NCBI GenBank assembly: GCA_903875575.1 | Contig: CAIQWJ010000016.1 | Coordinates: forward strand, 30,450-94,449 | Direction of reading: 5' to 3' | DNA from: an uncultured Acidobacteriia bacterium | GTDB taxonomy: Bacteria > Acidobacteriota > Terriglobia > Bryobacterales > Bryobacteraceae | Length of the DNA stretch: 64,000 nucleotides | The notes under the pieces: model-generated | What the model saw: the letters and a program-made list of their open reading frames with translations, nothing else | Told to the model about the DNA's origin: nothing | Databases searched by the model: none | Shown here: positions 19,690-29,483 of the stretch, in pieces | Layout of the letters: each line of letters opens with the position of its first letter | How positions within the stretch are numbered: position 1 is the first letter of the stretch | Program-made: the position numbers and the translations under genes

Positions 19690-22600
19690 GCCCTTCCCGG
19701 ATATTCATCGAGCGCCCCGTGGCCACGTCGCTGATGATGGCCGGGGTTATTCTCACGGGCGTCGTCGCGTTTTTCCAGTTGCCTGTTTCAGCGTTGCCGC
19801 AGGTAGATTATCCGACGATTCAGATTCAGACGTTTTATCCGGGCGCGAGTCCGGAGGTGATGACGTCGTCCGTGACAGCTCCGCTCGAAAAGCAATTCGG
19901 GCAGGTGTCGGGACTGACGCAGATGACTTCCACCAGCACGTTTGGCAGTTCTTTGGTCACGCTGCAGTTTTCGCTGGATCTGAATATCGATCAGGCGGAA
20001 CAGCAGGTGCAGGCAGCCATCAATGGTGCCGGCACATTCCTGCCACGCGATCTGCCGAATCCTCCGATTTACGCCAAGACGAATCCGGCCGATGCGCCGA
20101 TTCTGACTCTGTCGGTGACTTCGAAGGTTCTGCCTTTGCCGCAGTTGCAGGAACTGGCTGAAACGCGCATGGCGCAGCGCATTTCGCAGTTGAAGGGTGT
20201 CGGCCTTGTGAGTATCAGCGGCGGGCAGCGCCCCGCGGTTCGCGTACAGGCGAATCCGACCTCGCTGGCTTCGTTCGGGCTGAGTCTGGAAACGCTGCGA
20301 AGCGCGCTTGGCACGGCGAACGTCAATGCGGCCAAGGGTAATTTCGACGGCGCTCAGCAGGCCTGGACTATCAATAACAATGACCAGCTGCAATCGGGCA
20401 AAGAATACGCGCAGATTGTGATTGCCTATCGCAACGGCGCTCCGGTTCGCCTCAAGGACGTGGCGACGGTGGTCGATTCGGTGGAAAACACGCACCAGGC
20501 GGCGTGGGTTGATACGACGCCCGCCATCATCATCAACATCCAGCGGCAGCCGGGCACCAATATCATCGGTGTTGTGGACACAGTTACCACGCTGCTGCCG
20601 CATATTAAAGACTCATTGCCTGCGGGCGTGGATCTCAACGTGGTTACCGACCGTACAACCACCATTCGGGCCTCGGTGGAGGACGTGGAATTCGAGTTGG
20701 GTCTCACGATCTTCCTGGTCGTGCTGGTGATCTTCCTTTTCCTGCGAAGCTTTTCTGCGACGCTGATTCCGTCAATCGCGGTGCCGCTATCGCTGATCGG
20801 TACGTTCGGTGTGATGTATCTGCTCGATTACAGCGTGGACAATCTCTCGCTGATGGCGCTGACGATTTCGACGGGTTTCGTCGTCGACGACGCGATCGTG
20901 ATGATCGAGAATATCGCTCGCTACATCGAAATGGGCGAAACGCCGATGCAGGCGGCCCTCAAGGGATCGGCCGAAATCGGCTTCACGATCATGTCGCTGA
21001 CGGTGTCGCTGATTGCGGTGCTGATTCCGCTGCTGTTCATGGCGGACATCGTCGGTCGCCTGTTCAGAGAATTTGCGGTAACGCTCGCGGTGACGATTAT
21101 CATTTCGGCCTTCGTTTCGCTGACGCTGACGCCTATGATGGCGGCGCGCATTCTGAGACATCATCCGGAGAGCGAGCAGGGCTGGTTCTACAAATCTTCG
21201 GAATGGGTATTCGTCAGCATCATCAAGATGTACGGTGCGATTCTCCGGGTGGTGCTTCGGTTCCAGCCGGTGACGCTGCTGATATCGCTGGGAACGCTGG
21301 TGTTGACGGGATATTTGTTCAGCATCGTGCCGAAGGGCTTCTTCCCGGCGCAGGATACGGGCGCGATTCTTGGTATTTCGCAGGCACCGGAAACGATTTC
21401 GTTTACCGCGATGGCGGAGCGGCAGCAAAAGCTGGCGGAAGCGATCTTGACCGATCCTGCGGTAAAGAACGTTTCTTCGTTTATCGGCGTGGATGGCTTC
21501 AATACGCTGGTTTCGAGCGGTCGCATTCAGATTACGCTGAAGCCGCTTGAAGAACGCAAGGCGTCGGCGGGCGAAATTATTCGGCGGCTCCAATCGACCA
21601 CAGCGCAGGTTTCCGGCATTGTGCTGTATATGCAGCCGATTCAGGATCTGACCGTGGAAGACCGGATCAGCCGCACGCAGTACCAATACTCGATGATGGC
21701 GCCGGATAAGGCAACGCTCGACGAATGGGTGCCGAAACTCATGGACCGCATGAGGCAGATTCCGGAAGTCCGGGATGTGGCGAGCGATCAGTTGAACGGC
21801 GGCATCGGTCTGCGGGTCAATATCGACCGCGACACAGCCGGGCGTTTTGGCATCACCCCGCAGAATATTGACGACGCGCTTTACGATTCGTTTGGACAGC
21901 GCCAGGTTTCCACGATATTTACGCAGACCAACCAGTATCACGTAGTGCTGGAGACGCAGCCGAATTTTCAGGCAACGGCAGACGCTCTGAATCACGTGTA
22001 TATACAGGTGGGTTCCGCTTCGGCGAATCTGGCATCCACTGTTGCAGCCGCCGGTACGAACACCGCTTTGACGGGTGCTGCGAGCCAGGCACAGGTGCCG
22101 CTCAGTTCGTTCACGTCGATTGAGCGGATTCCGGTTGCTGTCGCCATCAACCACCAGAGTCAGTTCCCGGCCGTCACGATCTCATTTAATCTGGCGGAGA
22201 AAGCCTCGCTGGGTGCGGCGGTTACTCACATCCGGGATGCGGCAAAAGAAATCGGAGTCCCGGCCAGTGTTGAGGCCAATTTCCAGGGTACGGCGCGGGC
22301 TTTCGAATCGTCGCTGGCGAACGAATGGATATTGATTCTGGCCGCCATCATTACGGTTTACATCGTGCTGGGGGTTCTGTATGAAAGCTTCATACACCCG
22401 CTCACGATTCTTTCGACGCTGCCCTCGGCGGCGATCGGCGCGCTCGCGGCGCTGCTGCTGTTCGGGGAAGATCTGGACGTGATCGCGCTGATCGGCATCG
22501 TGCTGCTGATCGGTATCGTGATGAAGAACGCCATCATGATGATCGACTTTGCGCTGGAAGCGGAACGCAAAGAAGGCAAGGCCCCGCAGGACGCAATTTA

Positions 22601-22880
22601 TCAGGCCTGCCTGCTGCGATTCCGTCCGATTCTGATGACGACACTGGCCGCGATGCTGGGCGGCGTGCCGCTGGCGTTTGGTACGGGCGTGGGCTCGGAA
22701 CTGCGGCGTCCTTTGGGTATTACGATTATTGGCGGACTCATCATGAGTCAGATGCTGACCCTTTTTACGACGCCGGTCATTTACCTCTGGTTTGGGCGGA
22801 TGGCAGCGTTTTTCGCGCGGCTGCGCGGCAGCGGAACGGTGAAACACACGGTAGCGCCACAGCTGCCGGAGGCTTCCTGA
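19686..22880 (+). CDS. RND multidrug efflux permease, MdtB-like
   Basis: Proton-driven inner-membrane transporter of the HAE-1 group, 1064 residues with the standard 12 helices and two large periplasmic loops. The N-terminus IERPVATSLMMAGVIL is typical. TM4 carries the proton-relay aspartates in STGFVVDDAIVMIENI, and the C-terminal half has GIVLLIGIVMKNAIMMIDFA. The C-terminal half has a small insertion (AGTNTALTGAAS) in the periplasmic loop. Its start overlaps the adaptor stop (ATGA). Its paralog follows 13 bp after its stop, so the pair may work as an MdtB-MdtC-like heterotrimer. Confidence 0.95.
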   Translation: MSPSRIFIERPVATSLMMAGVILTGVVAFFQLPVSALPQVDYPTIQIQTFYPGASPEVMTSSVTAPLEKQFGQVSGLTQMTSTSTFGSSLVTLQFSLDLNIDQAEQQVQAAINGAGTFLPRDLPNPPIYAKTNPADAPILTLSVTSKVLPLPQLQELAETRMAQRISQLKGVGLVSISGGQRPAVRVQANPTSLASFGLSLETLRSALGTANVNAAKGNFDGAQQAWTINNNDQLQSGKEYAQIVIAYRNGAPVRLKDVATVVDSVENTHQAAWVDTTPAIIINIQRQPGTNIIGVVDTVTTLLPHIKDSLPAGVDLNVVTDRTTTIRASVEDVEFELGLTIFLVVLVIFLFLRSFSATLIPSIAVPLSLIGTFGVMYLLDYSVDNLSLMALTISTGFVVDDAIVMIENIARYIEMGETPMQAALKGSAEIGFTIMSLTVSLIAVLIPLLFMADIVGRLFREFAVTLAVTIIISAFVSLTLTPMMAARILRHHPESEQGWFYKSSEWVFVSIIKMYGAILRVVLRFQPVTLLISLGTLVLTGYLFSIVPKGFFPAQDTGAILGISQAPETISFTAMAERQQKLAEAILTDPAVKNVSSFIGVDGFNTLVSSGRIQITLKPLEERKASAGEIIRRLQSTTAQVSGIVLYMQPIQDLTVEDRISRTQYQYSMMAPDKATLDEWVPKLMDRMRQIPEVRDVASDQLNGGIGLRVNIDRDTAGRFGITPQNIDDALYDSFGQRQVSTIFTQTNQYHVVLETQPNFQATADALNHVYIQVGSASANLASTVAAAGTNTALTGAASQAQVPLSSFTSIERIPVAVAINHQSQFPAVTISFNLAEKASLGAAVTHIRDAAKEIGVPASVEANFQGTARAFESSLANEWILILAAIITVYIVLGVLYESFIHPLTILSTLPSAAIGALAALLLFGEDLDVIALIGIVLLIGIVMKNAIMMIDFALEAERKEGKAPQDAIYQACLLRFRPILMTTLAAMLGGVPLAFGTGVGSELRRPLGITIIGGLIMSQMLTLFTTPVIYLWFGRMAAFFARLRGSGTVKHTVAPQLPEAS

Positions 22881-22893
22881 AGGTGAAAGCGTT

Positions 22894-25800
22894 ATGAGTA
22901 TTTCGACGCCGTTTATTCACAGACCGGTTGGAACCACGCTGCTGATGGCCGCCCTGGCCATGTCGGGAGCTATCGCTTACACGATGCTGCCGATGTCGCC
23001 GCTGCCACAGGTGGATTTTCCGACGCTCAATGTGAGCGCGTCGCTGCCTGGCGGCAGTCCGGAAGTGATGGCGGCATCGGTTGCCACCCCGCTGGAAAAG
23101 TCTTTTTCGCGCATCGCCGGGATAACGGAGATGACGTCGTCCAGTTCGCTGGGTTCGGCGAGTGTGACGCTGCAGTTCGATCTAAGTCGCGACATTAACG
23201 CGGCGGCACGCGATGTGCAGGCTGCGATTAATGCGGCGCGCGGTAATCTGCCTGCGAACCTGCCGTCAAATCCTCGTTACAGAAAGTTCAATCCATCGGA
23301 TCAGCCGATTCTGATTCTGTCGATGCAGTCGGATATTGTGCCGACGCCGCAGATGTACGACATGGCGTCATCCGTTTTTGCGCAGAGGCTTTCGCAGATT
23401 GAGGGCGTCGGGCAGGTTCAGGTGAACGGCGGTTCGCTGCCGGCCGTGCGCGTTGAGCTGAATCCGCAGCCGGTTTCGAAGTACAGCGTGGGTCTGGACC
23501 AAACCGCAAGTTTTCTGGGAAGTGCCAATGCCAACCGCCCTGAGGGTGAACTGAACAGCGGCGATATGACGCTGCCTCTCTACACAACCGATCAGTTGAT
23601 GGAAGCGAAGGATTACAAGAATCTGATCGTGACATTCCGGAACGGTTCTCCGGTGCGCCTCTCGGATCTTGGCACCGTCACCGATTCCGTGGAAGACGTA
23701 CGCGCTCTGGGCCTCGCCAACGGCAAGCCGGCCGTGCTTATCTTTATCAGCCGTCAGCCGAACGCCAATATCATCGACACGGTTGATCGCATCCGGAAGC
23801 TGTTGCCGCAGTTTAAAGCGGCCCTGCCGCCGACCATCACGATGTCGATCGACAACGATCGCACAACGACGATTGCGGCATCGGTAGACGACGCGCAGCG
23901 GAACATGCTGATTTCGATGGCGCTGGTGGTGCTGGTCGTTTTCGTGTTCCTGCGGAATGGCTGGGCGACGTTTATCCCTGCCGTTTCAGTGCCGGTATCT
24001 CTGATTGGTACCTTTGGCGCGATGTTTGTGCTCGGCTACAGTCTGGATAATCTTTCCGTGATGGCACTGACGATCGCGACGGGATTCGTTGTGGACGACG
24101 CGATTGTCGTGATCGAGAATATTACCCGCTATATCGAAATGGGCATGGAGCCCATGGAGGCTGCGCTCAAGGGCGCGGCGGAAATCGGTTTTACGGTGCT
24201 CTCCATGAGCGCGTCGCTGATCGCGGTCTTTATTCCGATTCTGCTGATGGGCGGTATCGTCGGACGTCTGTTCCGGGAATTCGCCGTGGTGCTGTCGGTG
24301 GCGATTTTCATTTCGATGATTGTTTCGCTCACGGTGACCCCTATGATGTGCGCTCATCTGCTGAAGGTGAATCACAATCATGGCCGGCTTTACCGCTGGT
24401 CTGAAGATTTCTTTGAATGGGTGATCAGCACGTACGCGGCGGCGCTCGAAGTGGTTTTGCGCCACCCCGCTTTCACCATGGTTGTGATGGCTCTTACCAT
24501 CGTTGTGAATGTTTACCTGTTCACGAAGGTTCCCGCCGGCTTCTTTCCGCAGCAGGACACGGGTCGCCTGATGGGGAATATCACCGGGCAGCAGCATATT
24601 TCGTTCCGCGCGCTGAAGGAGAAGGCGCTGTTCTTCGAGCAGCAGGTGCGCTCCGATCCGGATGTGGAAACGATTGACGTTTTTGCCGGCGGTGGTGGCG
24701 GCGGCGGTCGCGGTTCGAACTCCGCCCAGATGTTCGTGCAGCTCAAGGCCAAGCCGGGGCGAACGGCGACGGCAGACGAAATCATCGCGCGTATCCGGCG
24801 CAAGACGAGCGGCATGCCTGGCGCAACTTTGACATTGCAATCCGCGCAGGATCTCCGCGTGGGTGGCCGCCAGAGCAACGCCCAGTATCAATACACGCTG
24901 CAGACGGAAGAGTTGTCGGTGCTGGCGGAGTGGGGGCCAAAAGTTCTGGCCCGCTTGCGCAGATTGCCGGAATTGACGGATTTGACGTCGGACCAGCAGA
25001 ATTCAGGTTTGTCTGAGAACGTGACGATTGATCGCGATACCGCTTCGAGGCTCGGGCTGACGGCGTCCGCCGTGGACAACGCTCTCAACAGTGCGTTCGG
25101 CCAGCGGCAGGTTTCGACGATCTATAAAGCGATCAATCAGTATCACGTGGTTGTCGCACTGGAACAGCAGTGGTGGGAGAGCCCGGATGTGCTGAACAAA
25201 GTGTACGTTCACACGCCGAGAGGTACGGATGTACCGCTCTCCACATTCTCCACTTTTAAGGAAGGGATCACCCCGCTTTCGTTGCCCCATCAGGGGCAGT
25301 TTCCTGCGACCACGATTTCTTTTAACCTGCCGGAAGGTGTAGTGCTGGCTGACGCTGTGGACGCGATCAACAAAGCGCAGGTGGAAATGGGTCTACCCGC
25401 CAATGTGGTAGGCAAGTTCGCGGGCACGGCGCAGGCGTTTAAGGACTCGATGGCCAACCAGCCAATGTTGATCCTTACCGCGCTGCTGGCGGTTTATATC
25501 GTGCTGGGCATTCTCTATGAGAGCCTGATTCATCCGCTTACGATCATCTCCACGCTGCCTTCGGCGGGCGTCGGCGCGTTGATGGCGCTGGTGCTTTTCC
25601 GCACGGAGCTGACGATCATAGCCATGATCGGTATTGTACTGCTGATCGGTATTGTGAAGAAGAACGCAATCATGATGATCGACTTCGCTCTTGTGGCGGA
25701 GCGTGACGAGGGCAAGAGTCCGCGCGACGCGATTTTTGAGGCATGTCTGCTGCGCTTCCGTCCTATCATGATGACGACACTCTGCGCGCTTTTGAGCGGC

Positions 25801-26019
25801 GTTCCGCTCGCGCTCGGGTGGGGTAACGGCGCGGAAATGCGCCAACCGCTCGGTATCGCCATCGTTGGCGGCCTGATTGTCAGCCAGATGCTGACGCTCT
25901 TCACGACTCCAGTGATTTACTTATCTCTCGACCGGCTGCGCCACAGGTTCAGCCGGAAACATTCCAGCCGACTGCCGGGGATTCTGGTTCCGGGCGGCCT
26001 GGCCGGGAGTGCAGACTAA
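22894..26019 (+). CDS. RND multidrug efflux permease, MdtC-like
   Basis: Second HAE-1 permease of the operon, 1041 residues and 12 helices. It has IHRPVGTTLLMAALAM at the N-terminus, the aspartate pair in ATGFVVDDAIVVIENI, and GIVLLIGIVKKNAIMMIDFA near the C-terminus. A Gly-rich insert (FAGGGGGGGRGSN) interrupts the porter domain near residue 600, echoing the adaptor's Gly-rich tail. It starts 13 bp after the first permease and is followed 3 bp later by the outer-membrane factor. The substrate range cannot be read from the sequence. Confidence 0.95.
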   Translation: MSISTPFIHRPVGTTLLMAALAMSGAIAYTMLPMSPLPQVDFPTLNVSASLPGGSPEVMAASVATPLEKSFSRIAGITEMTSSSSLGSASVTLQFDLSRDINAAARDVQAAINAARGNLPANLPSNPRYRKFNPSDQPILILSMQSDIVPTPQMYDMASSVFAQRLSQIEGVGQVQVNGGSLPAVRVELNPQPVSKYSVGLDQTASFLGSANANRPEGELNSGDMTLPLYTTDQLMEAKDYKNLIVTFRNGSPVRLSDLGTVTDSVEDVRALGLANGKPAVLIFISRQPNANIIDTVDRIRKLLPQFKAALPPTITMSIDNDRTTTIAASVDDAQRNMLISMALVVLVVFVFLRNGWATFIPAVSVPVSLIGTFGAMFVLGYSLDNLSVMALTIATGFVVDDAIVVIENITRYIEMGMEPMEAALKGAAEIGFTVLSMSASLIAVFIPILLMGGIVGRLFREFAVVLSVAIFISMIVSLTVTPMMCAHLLKVNHNHGRLYRWSEDFFEWVISTYAAALEVVLRHPAFTMVVMALTIVVNVYLFTKVPAGFFPQQDTGRLMGNITGQQHISFRALKEKALFFEQQVRSDPDVETIDVFAGGGGGGGRGSNSAQMFVQLKAKPGRTATADEIIARIRRKTSGMPGATLTLQSAQDLRVGGRQSNAQYQYTLQTEELSVLAEWGPKVLARLRRLPELTDLTSDQQNSGLSENVTIDRDTASRLGLTASAVDNALNSAFGQRQVSTIYKAINQYHVVVALEQQWWESPDVLNKVYVHTPRGTDVPLSTFSTFKEGITPLSLPHQGQFPATTISFNLPEGVVLADAVDAINKAQVEMGLPANVVGKFAGTAQAFKDSMANQPMLILTALLAVYIVLGILYESLIHPLTIISTLPSAGVGALMALVLFRTELTIIAMIGIVLLIGIVKKNAIMMIDFALVAERDEGKSPRDAIFEACLLRFRPIMMTTLCALLSGVPLALGWGNGAEMRQPLGIAIVGGLIVSQMLTLFTTPVIYLSLDRLRHRFSRKHSSRLPGILVPGGLAGSAD

Positions 26020-26022
26020 CAC

Positions 26023-27573
26023 ATGCGCCCAACTTATTCATTCAGGCCTCAAAATACTACCTGCGTCACGGACAAGCCGATCGCGACAACCCGAACAGCG
26101 GCCTGCGCGCTGGTGGTTGCTATTTCGGTGTTTTCATCATCGTGCGCTATCACGGCGAAGTTTCAGAGGCCGGTTGTACAGGCCCCGGCAGCTTTCGGCG
26201 AACTGGCTGGCAGCGACCAGTGGAAGACCGCGACACCCGGCGATGGAATCCTCAAGGGGAAGTGGTGGGAGATTCTCGGCGATCCCGAACTCAATAGACT
26301 GGAGGAGCAGGTCAGTATCTCCAACTACAGCGTGAAGCAGTTGGAGGCGATCTACCGCCAGTCGATCGAGACTATCGAAATCAACCGCACTGGCTATTAC
26401 CCCTCGGTGACGGCGGGCCCGTCGGTAAATCAATCGGATCGCGGCGTGAATGCCGGCGGTCGCGGAACGTCGTCGTCGTTCACAACGCCGTTTACTGCGA
26501 CGTGGGTGCCGGATCTGTGGAATCGGGTCGGGTTATCGGTCAACAGCGCCAATTCAGCGGCTCAGCTGAGCGCGGCCAATCTGGAGAACCTGCGGCTGAG
26601 CCTGCAGGCAACTTTGGCCGTGGACTATTTTTCGATTCTCTCGGCGGACATGCAACTGAAACTGCTGAACGACAGTATTGGGGCTTACCAGACCTACCTG
26701 GACCTGACGAATAACCGGTTTAATGGCGGTGTGGCATCCAAGGCCGACGTTTATCTCGCGCAGACGCAGCTGTATACGACCCAGGCACAGGCGACGGATC
26801 TTGCTGTGACGCGTAAACAGTTTGAGCACGCGATCGCAGTGATCATCGGCAGGAGCCCGGCAGGTTTCGCGGTCGCGACGGGCACGATTAACGCGCCACC
26901 GCCACCTGTTCCTGTGGGTTTGCCCTCAACGCTCCTGGAGCGGCGGCCGGATATTGCCGCCGCTGAACGCAACGCTATGACGGCCAATACAGCCATCGGC
27001 ATCGCAAAGGTGGCCTGGTTTCCCACGCTGACGCTTTCCGGTTCACCGAGTCTCAGCAGCGGCAGTATTCTGAATCTGCTGACCTGGGGCAGTCGCGCCT
27101 GGACTGCCGGTCCTGTGCTGGCGCAGACGTTGTTCGATGCGGGCCGTCGCAAGGCGGTTTTGCGGCAAGCTCAGGATGCATATGATGCTACCGCGGCCGC
27201 GTATCAGCAGACGGTTCTGACGGCGTTCCAGCAGGTGGAGGACAACCTCTCTACTCTGCGCATTCTCGCACAGGAAGCAACCCAGCAGGCGCTGGCAGTG
27301 GAAGCGGCGGAGCAGTCGCTTGTGCTCGAAACCGAACGCTATAAGGCCGGTACGGATTCGTATCTCAATGTGATCACGACGCAGACAATTACGCTTTCTA
27401 ACGAACGCAATGCGGTGACACTGCTGCAGCGTCGTATGACGGCTGCAGTCAATCTGATTCTCGCGCTGGGCGGGGGCTGGGATCAGTCTGCGATTCCGAC
27501 GGACGAGCAGATGAAGTCGCCGGATATGAAAGATGCGACGAAGACGGTGAATGTGGCGCAGCCGCTTCGTTAG
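26023..27573 (+). CDS. outer-membrane efflux factor, NodT/TolC family
   Basis: Channel component of the tripartite pump, 516 residues. The N-terminus has a hydrophobic segment ending FSSSCAIT, a lipobox-like site at Cys41, as expected for NodT-type lipoproteins, although the lipobox is not a perfect match. Two OEP repeats follow, with typical motifs WWEILGDPELNRL, LERRPDIAAAERN and a GRRKAVLRQAQDAYDA hairpin segment. It is last in the operon, before a strong terminator. Confidence 0.93.
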   Translation: MRPTYSFRPQNTTCVTDKPIATTRTAACALVVAISVFSSSCAITAKFQRPVVQAPAAFGELAGSDQWKTATPGDGILKGKWWEILGDPELNRLEEQVSISNYSVKQLEAIYRQSIETIEINRTGYYPSVTAGPSVNQSDRGVNAGGRGTSSSFTTPFTATWVPDLWNRVGLSVNSANSAAQLSAANLENLRLSLQATLAVDYFSILSADMQLKLLNDSIGAYQTYLDLTNNRFNGGVASKADVYLAQTQLYTTQAQATDLAVTRKQFEHAIAVIIGRSPAGFAVATGTINAPPPPVPVGLPSTLLERRPDIAAAERNAMTANTAIGIAKVAWFPTLTLSGSPSLSSGSILNLLTWGSRAWTAGPVLAQTLFDAGRRKAVLRQAQDAYDATAAAYQQTVLTAFQQVEDNLSTLRILAQEATQQALAVEAAEQSLVLETERYKAGTDSYLNVITTQTITLSNERNAVTLLQRRMTAAVNLILALGGGWDQSAIPTDEQMKSPDMKDATKTVNVAQPLR

Positions 27574-27607
27574 AAATCTTCGGACGAGTCAATTGCAGTC
27601 TGAAAAA

Positions 27608-27637
27608 GCCCCGCTCCAGCGAGCGGGGCATTTTATT
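27608..27637. terminator. bidirectional rho-independent terminator
   Basis: GCCCCGCTC (27608-27616) and GAGCGGGGC (27621-27629) make a perfect 9-bp GC-rich stem with a four-base loop. ATTTTATT follows on the forward strand, and AAAAA precedes it, giving a T tract on the reverse strand. It sits between the convergent efflux operon and carboxylesterase gene. Confidence 0.85.
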
Positions 27638-27644
27638 GGTGCGC

Positions 27645-29216
27645 TCACTTTCGCAATTGGATCGTGACGGCGTCCTGCAGTTCATACCGGGCCCGATTCG
27701 TTTCCGTTTCCGCTTTCGGGTTGGCGTTGAGACGGAGTAGTTGCCTTTTTGCCGTGTCATAAGCGGGCCATTGCGGGAGGCCGGGTCCATTCGGGTTCCC
27801 GGTCTTCGCGAAGTTGGTCCAGTACGAGGTGAACAGATCCGCTACTTTGCGGTCGGAGGCACGCCAGGCGAGTTTCCTCGTGTCGAGAGTGGAGAACACG
27901 TACTCGATATCGGAAGCGTGTTGCGCCCCTGGATCGTCTGCGGGGGCGTCGCCGGTCTCGGTGGGGATGACGTGGTCGAAGAGGTAGCGATAGACGGGGG
28001 ATTTCCCTGTGGCCAGGTGCATTTCGATCCACTTCCATGTGGAATAGACCAGGAAGTTGTCGCTGGTCAGTGCGATAGCGGAGAGTTTCGTCTGCCAGGC
28101 GTCGCAAGCGGGGTAGGCCTTCATGGCTTCGGCCTCTTTTCCCGGGAACTGCTTGCGAAGTTCCGCTTCCAGTGCAGCAGCGTTGGAGGCGGAAGGAATC
28201 ATCACCTTGGATTCCGCCGAATTCCAGCCGGCAAGCAGAGGTACGTGGCTCTGTTTCCCCTGGGCGAAGATATCCCAGGGATCGGCGGTGAGCGAGTAGC
28301 CGTCCACAACGGGTGAGAACTTTGTCGGGTTAGCCGCGATGGCCTTGGCGAACGATGCCGCCGGGAGGGCTCGCAAATCGGCCAGGGTTCTGGCCCCCAT
28401 TGAGGTGGCTAGTTCCGTGCCCCATCTTTCAGCCTTTGCCAAAGGGGCGGTGGCAAGGGTGCCATCCGGCGCGGAGAAGTGAGCGCCGCTCTCGCCGATC
28501 GCGCGGGCGAACAAGCCATTAGCCATGGGTGACGCCATGAGGGCACTGACTGCGAAGGAGCCAGCCGATTCCCCGAAGACCGTGACTTTAGCCGGGTCCC
28601 CGCCGAACGCTGCGATATTGTCATGCACCCAGCGCAGGGCGGCAATCTGGTCAAGTAGTCCATAGTTACCGGACGCTTTGTAGGGGGATTCGGCTGTCAG
28701 GTCCGGGTGGGCCAGGAAGCCGAGGACACCCAGTCGGTAGTTGAGGGTGACCAGAATGACGCCTTTTGAGGCGAGGACGCTGCCGTCATGGCGCCTCTCG
28801 TCACTCGCACCCGAGAAATAACCGCCGCCGTGGATCCACACCATCACGGGCAACTTTTCGCCCGCCGTTCTTGCGGGAGTCCAGACCGAAAGATAGAGGC
28901 AATCCTCGCTTTCCGCCGGGCTTTGGAACACCATGTCGGGGAAAGGGCTGGTCTGGACGCAGCGATTGCCGAACCTGTTGGCCGGGCGAATGCCGGTCCA
29001 TTTGATGGCTGCTTCCGGGGCTTTCCAGCGGCGGGGGCCTACCGGAGGGGCGGCGTATGGGATACCGAGAAAAGCGCGAATGCCGGGTCGGCTGCCGGTG
29101 GTGCCTTCCAGCAGGCCGCCGGAAACGCGTACCTGGTCGGCGGCATGGAGGGAAAGGGTGGACATAAGAATTGTGATAGCACAGACCGTGCGGGAGACTG
29201 GCATAGGCACGATCAA
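27645..29216 (-). CDS. exported type-B carboxylesterase
   Basis: Carboxylesterase/para-nitrobenzyl esterase family enzyme of 523 residues with a signal peptide (residues 1-25, LMSTLSLHAA). The oxyanion-hole motif is VMVWIHGGGYFSG. The nucleophilic Ser is in VFGESAGSFAVS. EDCLYLSVWTP is the second family signature, and the acid and His lie in the C-terminal half. These enzymes hydrolyse short esters or amides; the natural substrate is unknown. ATG at 29204 (MPVSRT) is an alternative start. The gene stands alone. Confidence 0.92.
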   Translation of the reverse strand: MIVPMPVSRTVCAITILMSTLSLHAADQVRVSGGLLEGTTGSRPGIRAFLGIPYAAPPVGPRRWKAPEAAIKWTGIRPANRFGNRCVQTSPFPDMVFQSPAESEDCLYLSVWTPARTAGEKLPVMVWIHGGGYFSGASDERRHDGSVLASKGVILVTLNYRLGVLGFLAHPDLTAESPYKASGNYGLLDQIAALRWVHDNIAAFGGDPAKVTVFGESAGSFAVSALMASPMANGLFARAIGESGAHFSAPDGTLATAPLAKAERWGTELATSMGARTLADLRALPAASFAKAIAANPTKFSPVVDGYSLTADPWDIFAQGKQSHVPLLAGWNSAESKVMIPSASNAAALEAELRKQFPGKEAEAMKAYPACDAWQTKLSAIALTSDNFLVYSTWKWIEMHLATGKSPVYRYLFDHVIPTETGDAPADDPGAQHASDIEYVFSTLDTRKLAWRASDRKVADLFTSYWTNFAKTGNPNGPGLPQWPAYDTAKRQLLRLNANPKAETETNRARYELQDAVTIQLRK

Positions 29217-29370
29217 TGATCGGGTCGAGGATCGGCCGGAGTCAAGTCACCCGATTGTTCTCCCGGCCGCTCCAACTCCGCCGCCGGGCGGCTCCGATAG
29301 AAAGAATTTATGCCGCTCCCGCCGGGCAATGCCGCTTTTGCCAGACTTCGGGTGGGTCCCAGACCGCTAA

Positions 29371-29391
29371 CCCATAGAAATAATCTATCAG
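29371..29391 (+). repeat. upstream motif copy A
   Basis: CCCAT-AG-AAATAATCTAT-CAGCC. A close copy lies at 30114-30137, upstream of the next gene. A second shared block, CTGGTGGCGCAA, follows both copies (29409-29420 and 30237-30248). The role is unknown. Confidence 0.35.
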
Positions 29392-29429
29392 CCCTAACGA
29401 TTTTTATGCTGGTGGCGCAAAATCCGGTA

Positions 29430-29461
29430 TATAATCGAGTCCGTGGAGCTGTGTCAGCTCC
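29430..29461 (+). promoter_or_regulatory. -10 element and 5' leader hairpin of the HExxH gene
   Basis: TATAAT at 29430-29435 is a perfect -10 hexamer, though no clear -35 is found. Transcription would begin near 29442, directly ahead of a perfect hairpin GGAGCT-GTGTC-AGCTCC (29445-29461). A 5'-terminal hairpin like this often stabilises mRNA. The coding start is 22 bp further on. Confidence 0.45.
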
Positions 29462-29483
29462 TTTCTCAAAGTCGAGAAAAGCA

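Noticed and set aside
20787..22154. Reverse-strand frame of 455 codons
   Set aside because: Antisense to the first RND permease, with low-complexity Arg/His-rich translation.
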